Shown one piece after another: positions 13,202 to 21,229 of a stretch of 64,000 nt of DNA (the stretch's first letter is position 1; each line of letters begins with the position of its first letter). The notes beneath the pieces are model-generated. The model searched no databases. It was given only the letters and a program-made list of their open reading frames with translations, and was not told the origin of the DNA. This DNA comes from Lysobacter changpingensis (GTDB lineage: Bacteria; Pseudomonadota; Gammaproteobacteria; Xanthomonadales; Xanthomonadaceae): NCBI RefSeq assembly GCF_017308985.1, contig NZ_JADWPE010000002.1:1054001-1118000 (forward strand), read 5' to 3'. A program made the position numbers and the translations under genes.

Positions 13202-13288
13202 ATGTTCAAGCACCTCCACGTCGCCCTGCTCTTCCTCGTCTTCATCGCGCCCGCGGTCGCTTGCCCGTTCCGCCGACGACGGACGTGA
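13202..13288 (+). CDS. Orphan signal-peptide-like short ORF
   Basis: A 28-residue frame starts 9 bases after the pectinesterase stop and encodes MFKHLHVALLFLVFIAP followed by AVAC and an Arg-rich end. It looks like a complete export signal with almost no mature protein, and a palindromic repeat begins about 20 bases after its stop. It may be the stub of a secreted-protein gene whose body was lost, or may be meaningless. No similar gene is recognised. Confidence 0.22.
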   Translation: MFKHLHVALLFLVFIAPAVACPFRRRRT

Positions 13289-13310
13289 AGGGCAAAAGCC
13301 GTTGTAGACG

Positions 13311-13392
13311 TTGTAGCCCGGGTAAGCGAAGCGCACCCGGGGACGCGGTCGACTCTCCAACCCGGGTGCGCTTCGCTTACCCGGGCTACAAG
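13311..13392. repeat. Palindromic intergenic repeat (REP-like)
   Basis: Inverted arms gtagcccgggtaagcgaagc and gcttcgcttacccgggctac flank a spacer, making a long cruciform-capable element. The same element recurs at 20101, 25179, 36399, 38161-38561 and 61020. Confidence 0.85.
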
Positions 13393-13460
13393 AGCAGCCG
13401 CGTCGTAGGTCGTCGTTCCGAGAAAAACAGTTCTCTCGATAAAGCCGTCCTCGCGGGATA

Positions 13461-13590
13461 GTCGTCATCCCAGCAGGAGCAAAAGCAGAGTGGATTCCAG
13501 CTTTCGCTGGAATGACGAAGAGGTGGGTCACCACTAAGAGAGTGCCCCTGAGATGCGCGCCTGGATCCCGGCCTTCGCCGGGATGACGGA
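13461..13590. repeat. Second dispersed repeat family (gtcatcc...ggatgac type)
   Basis: The stretch carries short inverted units of the form ccagctttcgctggaatgac and cggccttcgccgggatgac. These small hairpins with a CTTTCG or CTTCG loop region are also found at 30106-30273. Together with the preceding palindromic repeat they fill most of the 367-base gap between pectinesterase and the convergent pectate lyase gene; I see no gene in the gap apart from the short ORF at 13202. Confidence 0.65.
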
Positions 13591-13655
13591 GAGAGGATGG
13601 GAGGGCGGAAGGGAGACGGCGGCGAGAAAGGGCGCAACCGCGCACCATGCCTCCC

Positions 13656-15032
13656 CTACTTCAACGGCTCCCGCCGCGGCAGCGCCTTCAACGGCTCCAT
13701 CGTCTCCAGGTCCCAATCACCGGGAACGAACGCCTGCCGCGTCTCCTTCTGCACCGGATAGCCCCCCACCTGCTCCTGGCTGTCGATGATCCGCCCGCGT
13801 CCTTCGATCGCATCCGCGAGGATGCGCCGGTCCACGTCGTCGCGATCCCACGGACGCGCACCCGCGTTCGCGATCACCGCGTCCTGCACCTTCGACGACG
13901 GCAGCAGCGTCACGCCGAACGGCAGCGCCGGCGCGCGCTCCATCGCATCCACGCGGATCGGCGTCGTGGTGTAACGGCCCTGCTGCGGCAGCGGGTTGCC
14001 GAGGCGGTCCACCGCCAGGTTGTCCTCGAGGAACACGTCGACATCGCCCGAGCCGCCCACCTGGAAGAACGCGACGTCCTCGGTCGAGAGGCCCGCACGC
14101 ATCACGTTGCCGCGCGCGACGACCCGCCCACGCGAATACGGGTGCCCCAGCCATTCCTCGGCGATGAGGTTGTAGTGCACGGCGCGCTGGCCCGGGTCGT
14201 AGATCAGGTTGTTGAGCACCTGTCCGCGCGCGCCGCCCTTGAACAGCGGGTTGCGCTCGTAGTTGTGCGCGTAGAGGTTGCCGATGATCAGCACGTCGTT
14301 GACGTGGTCGTGGATCAGCGTGCCCTTGGAATGCTCGCCCTTCTTGTGCGTGGCGTTCGCCAGGCCCTCGGCGATGATGTTGTTGCTGTAGGTGATGCGG
14401 CGCGAGGCCGCGTCCATCCACGCCTTCTCGTCCTCGCCATGGAAACGCGTGCTCGACGCCGACAGGTTCTCGTCCGTCGCCCACGTCAGCGAACAATGAT
14501 CGACGATGACGTCGCGCGCGCCGCGCACGGTGGTGATCGCGTCGATGTCGGCGGAAAACGTCGGCATGCCGCCGTCCCCCGGGCGCATGCGGACGTGGCG
14601 GATCACCACGTCGTGCGTGGCGATGGTCAGGCCGCCCTTGATGAAGGTGATGCCCGGCTGCGGCGCGGTCTGTCCGGCGATGGTGAGGAAGGGCTCGGTG
14701 ATGCGCAGCTCCTTCATGCCCAGATCGATCACGCCGCCGACTTCGAACACGACGATGCGCGGGCCCCGCATTGCGATCGCCTCGGCGAAGGAACCGGGGC
14801 CGCTCGCGGCCAGCGTGGTCACGCGCAGGATCTTCCCGCCGCGACCGCCCGGCGTGTGCGCGGCCCAGCCCTGCGCGCCCGGGAAGGCGAGCGCCGCTGT
14901 CCCGGGGGACATGGGTTTGGGCGACTGCGTCGCGGCGGAAAGGCCCGGGAGCGCGGCGGACACCAGCAACACGCCCCACGCGAGCGCGCGCGCCGTCCCA
15001 TGAATCATGCCGTTGCTGCGGTGCTTCCCCAT
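13656..15032 (-). CDS. Secreted pectate lyase (PL1-type)
   Basis: A 458-residue protein with start ATG 15032, which has GGGAGGGG 7 bases upstream. A signal peptide ends near LPGLSAA. The mature part begins with the FPGAQGWAAHTPGGRGG segment typical of PL1-like pectate lyases. Parallel beta-helix rungs follow, with the acidic calcium-site region DIDAITTVRGARDVIVDHCS. It cleaves de-esterified polygalacturonate by beta-elimination to unsaturated oligogalacturonates. It is transcribed divergently from the hydratase-TRAP operon, with a strong operator-like site in between. Family number is inferred from motifs; a related lyase family is possible. Confidence 0.85.
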   Translation of the reverse strand: MGKHRSNGMIHGTARALAWGVLLVSAALPGLSAATQSPKPMSPGTAALAFPGAQGWAAHTPGGRGGKILRVTTLAASGPGSFAEAIAMRGPRIVVFEVGGVIDLGMKELRITEPFLTIAGQTAPQPGITFIKGGLTIATHDVVIRHVRMRPGDGGMPTFSADIDAITTVRGARDVIVDHCSLTWATDENLSASSTRFHGEDEKAWMDAASRRITYSNNIIAEGLANATHKKGEHSKGTLIHDHVNDVLIIGNLYAHNYERNPLFKGGARGQVLNNLIYDPGQRAVHYNLIAEEWLGHPYSRGRVVARGNVMRAGLSTEDVAFFQVGGSGDVDVFLEDNLAVDRLGNPLPQQGRYTTTPIRVDAMERAPALPFGVTLLPSSKVQDAVIANAGARPWDRDDVDRRILADAIEGRGRIIDSQEQVGGYPVQKETRQAFVPGDWDLETMEPLKALPRREPLK

Positions 15033-15079
15033 CCGTCCCCTCCCCGAGCCGTGATCCGAGTGTATGCCCCGATTGTCAA

Positions 15080-15093
15080 TGACACCGGTTTCC
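15080..15093. promoter_or_regulatory. Candidate LacI-family operator between pectate lyase and hydratase-TRAP operon
   Basis: TGACACCGGTTTCC centres on the ACCGGT palindrome expected for a LacI-family dimer and matches 13 of 14 bases of the kduI-proximal site. It lies 48 bases upstream of the pectate lyase start and 45 bases upstream of the hydratase start, so one bound repressor could control both directions. Confidence 0.7.
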
Positions 15094-15137
15094 TATACAA
15101 CAGGCCCAACAGCCGATCAGCAGGGGACCGCCGCCGC

Positions 15138-15971
15138 ATGGACAGACACCCGCCCGACGCGGGCAGCGACCGCGCAACGATCGCCGGCCGGCTCGTGGAC
15201 GCGCGCCGCCAGGCGCGGGCGCTCCCCCAATACCCGGGTTCCGTGCCGGCGAACCTGGACGAAGGCTATGCCTGCCAGGACCTCGCCATCGCGCTGTGGG
15301 ACCGCCCGGTCGTGGGCTGGAAGGTCGGCAGGATTCCGGCGGACTGGGAAACCACGCTCGGCGAGGAACGCCTGGTCGGTCCGATCTTCGAAGGCGCGGT
15401 GCAGGCGCCGCATGCGGGCGCGAGCGGCACGTTCGCGGTGATCCCCGGCGGTTTCGCCGCGGTCGAAGCCGAGTTCGTGTTCCGCATCGATCGCGACGCG
15501 CCGCCGGACAAGACCGCCTACACCGCCGCCGAAGCCGCCGCGTTCGTCGGCGCGCTGCACGTCGGTGTCGAACTCGCCGGCAGCCCGCTGCCGCTGATCA
15601 ACGCGCTCGGCCCACCGGTGGTGGTGTCGGATTTCGGCAACAACGCGGGGCTGGTGCTCGGCGCGGAAATCACCGGCTGGCAGCGACGTGCGGCGGAAGA
15701 ACTCACCTGCGAGACCTTCATCGACGGACGCCTCGTCGGCGAAGGAGGCGCGGCCTCGATCAGCGGCGGGCTGCTCGCCGCACTGGCGTTCGCGCTTTCG
15801 CGCTGCGCGCGTCGCGGCCATCCGCTCAAGCGCGGCATGCTGGTGACCACCGGCGCGGCGACCGGTATCCACGACATCGTCGCCGGTCAGCGCGCGCGGA
15901 TCAGCTTCGGCGAATGGGGCGAGATCCTTTGCGACACCGTCGCCGCCACGCCATCCGGGGAGCGCGCATGA
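15138..15971 (+). CDS. 2-keto-4-pentenoate hydratase / fumarylacetoacetate hydrolase-family protein
   Basis: A 277-residue cytoplasmic protein of the FAH fold: VVGWKVGRIPADWETTLGE near the N-terminus, EAEFVFRI with the metal-binding Glu pair in the middle and a C-terminal TTGAATGIHDI segment. Family members hydrate, hydrolyse or decarboxylate 2-keto acids with a divalent metal. The frame is open far upstream, but ATG 15138 is the first start after the operator. It overlaps the TRAP binding-protein gene (ATGA at 15968), so it belongs to the pectin operon. The reaction here is not known; a keto-acid derived from unsaturated galacturonate is a plausible substrate. Confidence 0.8.
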   Translation: MDRHPPDAGSDRATIAGRLVDARRQARALPQYPGSVPANLDEGYACQDLAIALWDRPVVGWKVGRIPADWETTLGEERLVGPIFEGAVQAPHAGASGTFAVIPGGFAAVEAEFVFRIDRDAPPDKTAYTAAEAAAFVGALHVGVELAGSPLPLINALGPPVVVSDFGNNAGLVLGAEITGWQRRAAEELTCETFIDGRLVGEGGAASISGGLLAALAFALSRCARRGHPLKRGMLVTTGAATGIHDIVAGQRARISFGEWGEILCDTVAATPSGERA

Positions 15972-16984
15972 GCGAAGGCCGACACGACCCGCATCCGCAA
16001 CGGCGCCGTTTCCTCGCCGGATTGGGCGCCTCGTGCGTCGCCGGTGCCCTGCCCGACGCGCTGCGCGCGGCGGAACCGGCGCGCGTGCTCACCGCCACCG
16101 ACGTGCACGTGAAGGATTACCCGACCGTGCAGGCGGTGAAGTGGATCGGCGAGCAGCTGGAACGCGAAACCGAAGGCCGCGTGCGCCTGCGCCAGTACCA
16201 CGCGGGTCAGCTCGGGCGCGAATCGGAAGCGATCGACATGGCGCGCTTCGGCGCCATCGACATCACCCGCGTCTACACCGGCGCGCTGAACAACGCCTTC
16301 CCGCTCACCCAGGCGCTGTGCCTGCCGTACGTGTTCGATTCCACCGAACACCTGCGCCACGCGATCGACGGCGACGTCGGCGCGCAGGTGCTGCGCGGGT
16401 TCGGAGCGCGCGGCCTGGTCGGCCTTGCGATCTACGACAGCGGACCGCGCTGCTTCTACAACATCAAGCATCCGATCGTGACGCCGGCCGACCTGGACGG
16501 CCTGAAGATCCGCGTGCCGGTGTCGGACATCTTCATCCGCATGCTGCGCCTGTTCGGCGCGAACCCCACGCCGTTGCCGCTGGGCGAGGTGTTCTCCGGC
16601 ATGGAGACGCACATGATCGACGGCGCGGAGAACAACATCCGCAGCTTCCAGTCCAGCCGCCATTTCGAAGCCGCGCGCTACTGGTCGCACAGCGATCATT
16701 CGTGGGCGCCGGACGTGCTGCTGCTCTCGCGCCGGACCTTCGATTCGCTGCAAGCGCGCGACCGCGACACGCTGCTTCGGCTCGCGCGCGAATCGGTCGG
16801 CGTGATGCGCACGATGTGGGCGCAGCAGGAAGACGACGCGCGGCGCATCGTGAAGGAGGCCGGCGTGCTGTCCAACGAATGCGACATCCCCGCCTTCCGC
16901 GCCGCCGCGCAGCCGCTCCTGGCGTTCTACCGCCAGGACCCGGCGATCGACGCGCTGTACCGGCAAATCCGCGACCTTGCGTGA
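15968..16984 (+). CDS. TRAP transporter substrate-binding protein (DctP-type)
   Basis: A 338-residue periplasmic binding protein. The leader has a twin-arginine-like motif (QRRRFLAG at about residues 11-18) and a cleavage region near LRAAE. Features of the DctP family include YPTVQAVKWIGEQLERETEGR, GLKIRVPVSDIF with the carboxylate-binding Arg, and GEVFSGMETHMIDGAENN. It delivers an acidic sugar to the membrane subunits encoded next. In this locus the likely ligand is galacturonate or an unsaturated oligogalacturonide. It is translationally coupled to the hydratase gene. Confidence 0.9.
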   Translation: MSEGRHDPHPQRRRFLAGLGASCVAGALPDALRAAEPARVLTATDVHVKDYPTVQAVKWIGEQLERETEGRVRLRQYHAGQLGRESEAIDMARFGAIDITRVYTGALNNAFPLTQALCLPYVFDSTEHLRHAIDGDVGAQVLRGFGARGLVGLAIYDSGPRCFYNIKHPIVTPADLDGLKIRVPVSDIFIRMLRLFGANPTPLPLGEVFSGMETHMIDGAENNIRSFQSSRHFEAARYWSHSDHSWAPDVLLLSRRTFDSLQARDRDTLLRLARESVGVMRTMWAQQEDDARRIVKEAGVLSNECDIPAFRAAAQPLLAFYRQDPAIDALYRQIRDLA

Positions 16985-16992
16985 GGACTCCC

Positions 16993-17502
16993 ATGGTGGC
17001 CACCGCACTACCGGTTCCTTCCTCGATCCTGCAACGCACCTGCGATCGCCTGGCCGACTGGACCATCGCGGTGGCGGCCCTCGCGCTGCTCGCGCTGGTG
17101 CTGGTGCAGGGCTGGCAGGTGATCGCGCGCTACGTGTTGAACGATTCGCCCAGCTGGACCGAGCCGGTCACGCTGCTGATGCTGAGCACCGCGATGAGCA
17201 TGGGCGCCGCCGCCGGCGTGCACACGCGCCGGCATTTCGCGTTCTCGTTGCTGGCCGAAGCATTGGGGCCGCGCGCGAAACACGCGGTGCACCTGCTGCA
17301 GTCGGCGGTGATCGTGGTCATCGGTTTGATGCTGGCGTACTGGGGTGGCGTGCTGTTCGTCGACGGCGTGCACATTCCCACCGCCGGTGCGCCGCTGCCG
17401 GAAAGCATCGACTACCTGCCGCTGGCGGTCGGCGGCGCGCTGATGGCGCTGTTCGGGCTGACCCGGATGATCTTCGACGCGCCCGCGCCGGAGGGCCACT
17501 GA
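16993..17502 (+). CDS. TRAP transporter small permease (DctQ-type)
   Basis: A 169-residue protein with four predicted membrane segments, the usual DctQ layout; QVIARYVLNDSPSWTEPVT is the family's typical loop after TM1. ATG 16993 lies 8 bases after the DctP stop. The larger open frame begins far upstream inside the binding-protein gene and is not real. With the M subunit it forms the sodium-coupled membrane part of the transporter. Confidence 0.9.
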   Translation: MVATALPVPSSILQRTCDRLADWTIAVAALALLALVLVQGWQVIARYVLNDSPSWTEPVTLLMLSTAMSMGAAAGVHTRRHFAFSLLAEALGPRAKHAVHLLQSAVIVVIGLMLAYWGGVLFVDGVHIPTAGAPLPESIDYLPLAVGGALMALFGLTRMIFDAPAPEGH

Positions 17503-17503
17503 C

Positions 17504-18787
17504 ATGGCGATCGCATTGCTGTTCGTGATGTTCGGCGTACTGCTGGTGCTGGGCGTGCCGGTGGCGTACGCGCTGGCCGCCGCATCGCTGGCGACGCTGC
17601 TGTACCTGGACGTGCCGTCGATCGTGATGGTGCAACAGGTGTCCGCCGGTTCGGGCTCGGCGAGCCTGATCGCGATTCCATTGTTCATCTTCGCCGGCGA
17701 GATCATGCTGCGCGGCGGGATTTCCGAACGTCTGATCGGGCTGGCCTCGTCGCTGGTCGGGCGCATGCGCGGCGGACTGGGCCAGGTGAGCATCCTGTCG
17801 TCGCTGTTCTTCGGCGGCGTGTCGGGCTCGGCGCTCGCCGACGTGTCGGCCGTCGGCGGCACGATGATCCCGCAGATGGTGCAGCGCGGATACGACCGCG
17901 ATTTCGCGGTGAACGTGTGCATCACCGCCGCGCTCGTCGCGCTGCTGGTGCCGCCTTCGCACAATCTGATCCTGTATTCGGCCGCGGCGGGCGGCGGCCT
18001 GTCGATCGCCGACCTGTTCGCCGCGGGCATCGTGCCCGCGCTGCTGATGACGCTGGTGCTGATGGTCACCTGCTACGCGGTCGCGCGGCGTCGCGGCTAC
18101 GGCGTGGAGATCTTCCCCGGATGGCGCGCGGTCGCGCTGCGGCTGGTGTCGGCGCTGCCGGGCCTGGGCCTGGTCGCATTGATCTTCGTCGGCATCCGCG
18201 CGGGCATCTTCACCGCGGTGGAAAGCGCGGCGATCGCGGTCGTGTACGCGCTGCTGGTCACCAGCGTGCTGTACCGGCAGATGCCGTGGCGTGAGTTCCT
18301 CGGCACGGTGGTGCATGCGGCGCGCAGTGCGGGGGCGATCCTGTTCGTGATCGCCACGGCGGCGGTGTTCGGCTGGTTGCTGGCGTACCTGCAGGTGCCG
18401 TCGGCATCGGTGGATTTCCTCACCGGCCTGACGCAGGACCGCAACCTGATGCTGCTGATGATGATCCTGGTGCTGCTGGTGCTGGGCACGTTCCTGGATC
18501 TGGCGCCGATGATCCTGATCTGCACGCCGATCTTCCTGCCGGTGGCGCGCGCCATCGGCATCGATCCGGTGCACTTCGGCGTGATCCTGGTGCTCAAGGG
18601 CGGCCTGAGCCTGATCAGCCCGCCGCTGGGGTCGGTGCTGTTCGTCGGTACCGCGATCGGCAAGATCAGCATCGGCCAGAGCATGCGGACGATCTGGCCG
18701 TTCTGGCTGGCCGGCCTCGCGGTGCTGCTGGTGGTGGCGTTCGTGCCGGCGCTGTCGCTGTGGCTGCCGGCGGTGTTGAAGGCTTGA
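17504..18787 (+). CDS. TRAP transporter large permease (DctM-type)
   Basis: A 427-residue integral membrane protein of the full DctM length. Family signatures include IPLFIFAGEIMLRGGISERL, FFGGVSGSALADVSAVGGTM and, near the C-terminus, LISPPLGSVLFVGTAIG. It starts one base after the DctQ stop. It carries out sodium-driven uptake of the ligand bound by DctP and completes the hydratase-DctP-DctQ-DctM operon. Confidence 0.93.
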   Translation: MAIALLFVMFGVLLVLGVPVAYALAAASLATLLYLDVPSIVMVQQVSAGSGSASLIAIPLFIFAGEIMLRGGISERLIGLASSLVGRMRGGLGQVSILSSLFFGGVSGSALADVSAVGGTMIPQMVQRGYDRDFAVNVCITAALVALLVPPSHNLILYSAAAGGGLSIADLFAAGIVPALLMTLVLMVTCYAVARRRGYGVEIFPGWRAVALRLVSALPGLGLVALIFVGIRAGIFTAVESAAIAVVYALLVTSVLYRQMPWREFLGTVVHAARSAGAILFVIATAAVFGWLLAYLQVPSASVDFLTGLTQDRNLMLLMMILVLLVLGTFLDLAPMILICTPIFLPVARAIGIDPVHFGVILVLKGGLSLISPPLGSVLFVGTAIGKISIGQSMRTIWPFWLAGLAVLLVVAFVPALSLWLPAVLKA

Positions 18788-18968
18788 GGCGTTTTAAAGC
18801 CCGGATTCGGACTGCGAATTCGGGATTCGCGAAAACCGGCCGGATCAGGGCGTCGCGCATGCGGAATTCCGGACGATGGGCATCGCGGTGCCTGCTGTTC
18901 CAATCCCGAATCCCGGCACGATGCGACAGGCGGCGGCCAAGGCCCGGAGGGGCGGCTAGAATTCCCAC
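18788..18968. promoter_or_regulatory. Intergenic region before the LacI regulator
   Basis: These 181 bases contain short degenerate repeats of the gaattcgggattcg / aatcccgaatcccgg type, able to pair loosely, and must hold the promoter of the regulator unless it is read through from the TRAP operon. I see no good copy of the ACCGGT operator here. Confidence 0.4.
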
Positions 18969-20066
18969 ATGACCGAACCCGCGCCGCGCACCCGACGTTC
19001 CCGCACCGCCTCGCCGCTGCCCGCGCCGGAGGACGCCGCACTGACCGGAAAGGCGACGATCAACGACATCGCGCGGCTCACCGGGGTTTCGAAGAAGACC
19101 GTCTCGCGCGTCATCAACAACTCGCCGCTGGTGCATCCGGAAACGCGCGAGAAAGTACTCGCGCTGATGAAGCAGTTGGGCTACACGCCCGATCCGCAGG
19201 CGCGCGGACTGGCGTTCCGGCGCTCGTTCCTGATCGGGCTGGTGTACGACAACCCGACCGCGCAGTACATCGTGAACATGCAGTACGGCGCGCTGGATGC
19301 GCTGCGCGATTCAGGCTACGAACTGGTGGTGCATCCGTGCGATTCCTCGAAGGAGGACTACATCGACGGCGTGCGCCGCTTCGTGCAGCAGCAGAAGCTG
19401 CACGGCGTGATCCTGATTCCGCGCGTGTCCGAGGACGAACAGCTGGCCGCGGCGATGCGCGAGATCGGCGTGCGTTACGTGCGCATCGCCTCGGTGCCGA
19501 TGGACGCGGCGGCGCACATGCTGGTCACGCAGGACCGCCAGGCCAGCACTGAAGCGGCGAACTACGTCGAATCGCTGGGCCATCGCACGATCGGCCTGAT
19601 CACCGGTCCGCGCCGCTACCGTTCCACGATCGAGCGCGGCGGCGGCTTCCTGGCCGGCCTCGACGCGCGCGGCATCCAGCTGACGCCGGATTACATTTTC
19701 GAAGGCGGGTACACGTTCGACTCGGGCGTGGCGGGCGCGGAATACCTGCTCGCCAAATCGCCGCGTCCGACGGCGATCTTCGCCTGCAACGACGAGATGG
19801 CCGCCGGCGTGTACAAGGCGGCGATGCGTCGCGGACTGTCGATTCCGGGCGACCTGTCGGTGGTGGGCTTCGACGACAGCCCGCTCGCCGCGCAGCTGTG
19901 GCCCGCGCTGACCACGATCCATTCGCCGACGCGTGACGTCGGCCGCCAGGCGGCGCAGATGCTGCTGGGCGAGGAGCCTTCGGCCGCCGATGCCGCCACC
20001 GTCGAGCCGCGCACGGTGAGCCCGCAGCTGGTGGTACGGGATTCGACGCAGCGACCCAGGGGTTGA
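18969..20066 (+). CDS. LacI-family transcriptional regulator of the pectin locus
   Basis: A 365-residue protein. After a 28-residue basic, Pro-rich tail the helix-turn-helix reads TINDIARLTGVSKKTVSRVI (about residues 31-50), followed by the hinge helix ending PQARGLA. The rest is a periplasmic-binding-like sugar domain, with IFACNDEMAAGVYKAA and GDLSVVGFDDSPLA typical of LacI/GalR proteins. It lies between the transporter and kduI-kduD, so it most likely represses the pectin genes and is released by a pathway intermediate such as KDG. The TGACACCGGTTnCC-like sites nearby are the expected operators. Confidence 0.9.
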   Translation: MTEPAPRTRRSRTASPLPAPEDAALTGKATINDIARLTGVSKKTVSRVINNSPLVHPETREKVLALMKQLGYTPDPQARGLAFRRSFLIGLVYDNPTAQYIVNMQYGALDALRDSGYELVVHPCDSSKEDYIDGVRRFVQQQKLHGVILIPRVSEDEQLAAAMREIGVRYVRIASVPMDAAAHMLVTQDRQASTEAANYVESLGHRTIGLITGPRRYRSTIERGGGFLAGLDARGIQLTPDYIFEGGYTFDSGVAGAEYLLAKSPRPTAIFACNDEMAAGVYKAAMRRGLSIPGDLSVVGFDDSPLAAQLWPALTTIHSPTRDVGRQAAQMLLGEEPSAADAATVEPRTVSPQLVVRDSTQRPRG

Positions 20067-20074
20067 TTCGAACC

Positions 20075-20093
20075 CCTCTCCCCGCGGGAGAGG
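20075..20093 (+). terminator. Hairpin after the LacI gene
   Basis: CCTCTCCC at 20075-20082 pairs with GGGAGAGG at 20086-20093 around a 3-base loop, 8 bases after the regulator's stop codon. No U-tract follows; it is immediately succeeded by a palindromic repeat that may help stop transcription. Confidence 0.5.
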
Positions 20094-20100
20094 AAGCCTT

Positions 20101-20175
20101 TGTAGCCCGGGTAAGCGAAGCGCACCCGGGGCACCGGGCGCCTCCCCGGGTTCGCTTCGCTTACCCGGGCTACAA
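20101..20175. repeat. Palindromic intergenic repeat (REP-like)
   Basis: Arms tgtagcccgggtaagcgaag and cttcgcttacccgggctaca flank a spacer of about 35 bases. It sits between the LacI terminator and the kduI promoter. Confidence 0.85.
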
Positions 20176-20268
20176 GAGCTGGTTCAGCGGTGCGGCGCCA
20201 TGGTGAACCGGCGGCCTCCCTCACCCCATCCACTTCCCACTCTCTCCTCCGCACCCTCCCCCGCCTTT

Positions 20269-20282
20269 TGACACCGGTTACC
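20269..20282. promoter_or_regulatory. Candidate LacI-family operator upstream of kduI
   Basis: TGACACCGGTTACC lies 75 bases upstream of the kduI start, in the expected operator position. It shares 13 of 14 bases with the site at 15080 and 13 of 14 with the intragenic site at 9091. Confidence 0.7.
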
Positions 20283-20356
20283 AAAACCCGCCATCATCCC
20301 CTCAATCACCCGCCGGGCGGCGTCCGCGCGCCGGCCCGAACCACCGGAGAGGCCCG

Positions 20357-21202
20357 ATGTTCCGCAAGACCTATCACGCCACCCACCCGGACATGATGGC
20401 CGGCGCCAGCAACGACCAGCTGCGCGAGCGCTACCTCATCGACGGTCTCTTCGTCCCGGGCCAGGTCGTCCTGAACTACTCGCACAACGAGCGCTTCGTC
20501 ATCGGCGGCGCCGCGCCGACCACCGCCTCCGTGTCGCTGCCGCAGCAGACCGAGCCCGCCTCCGCCGCGGGCAAGCCGTTCCTCGAACGCCGCGAGCTTG
20601 GCATCGTCAACGTCGGCGCGGGAACCGGAACCGTCACCGTCGACGGCACCTCCCACACGCTGGAACCCAAGGACGGCCTGTACGTGCCGATGGGCAGCGC
20701 CGACGTCGCGTTCGCGTCGAACGACGCCACCACGCCCGCGAAGTTCTATCTCGCCTCCACGCCGGCGCACGCGCGCTTCGAGGCGAAGCACATTTCCATC
20801 GCGCAGGCCGTGCCGCTGGAACGCGGCGCGCTGGAGACCTCGAACGAACGCACGATCTACCAGTACATCGTCCCGGCGACCGTGAAGTCGTGCCAGCTGC
20901 TGCTCGGCCTGACCATCCTCAAGCCCGGCAGCGTGTGGAACACCATGCCGCCGCACCTGCACGACCGCCGTTCGGAGGTCTATTTCTACTTCGACCTCGA
21001 CGACCAGCGCGTCATGCATTTCATGGGCGACCCGGCCGACATGCGCCACCTGGTGATCGCGAACGACGAAGCCGTCGTGTCGCCGCCGTGGTCGATCCAC
21101 ATGGGCTCGGGCACGAAGAACTACTGCTTCATCTGGGCGATGGGCGGCGAGAACCTCGACTACACCGACATGAACCAGCTGGACATCTGCCAGCTGAAGT
21201 AG
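20357..21202 (+). CDS. kduI: 5-dehydro-4-deoxy-D-glucuronate isomerase
   Basis: A 281-residue cupin-fold isomerase, the same size as E. coli KduI (278). It converts 4-deoxy-L-threo-5-hexosulose uronate (DKI) to 3-deoxy-D-glycero-2,5-hexodiulosonate (DKII). The zinc ligands are visible as the HLHDRRSE stretch (His, His, Glu) and the later His in SPPWSIHMG. The N-terminus [14 protein letters not shown] and the motif [12 protein letters not shown] are family-typical. kduD begins 28 bases downstream, so the two form an operon under the candidate operator at 20269. Confidence 0.94.
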   Translation: MFRKTYHATHPDMMAGASNDQLRERYLIDGLFVPGQVVLNYSHNERFVIGGAAPTTASVSLPQQTEPASAAGKPFLERRELGIVNVGAGTGTVTVDGTSHTLEPKDGLYVPMGSADVAFASNDATTPAKFYLASTPAHARFEAKHISIAQAVPLERGALETSNERTIYQYIVPATVKSCQLLLGLTILKPGSVWNTMPPHLHDRRSEVYFYFDLDDQRVMHFMGDPADMRHLVIANDEAVVSPPWSIHMGSGTKNYCFIWAMGGENLDYTDMNQLDICQLK

Positions 21203-21229
21203 GCCTCACACGAAACAGGGGAGACGTCC

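Noticed and set aside
13461-13590. Inverted repeats considered as insertion-sequence ends
   Set aside because: No transposase frame lies between or beside them and the units are short hairpins also found at 30106, so a non-coding repeat family fits better.
20058-20085. ttgattcgaacccc resembling a tRNA T-arm
   Set aside because: No acceptor, anticodon or D-arm partner is present; the bases are the end of the LacI gene and its hairpin.
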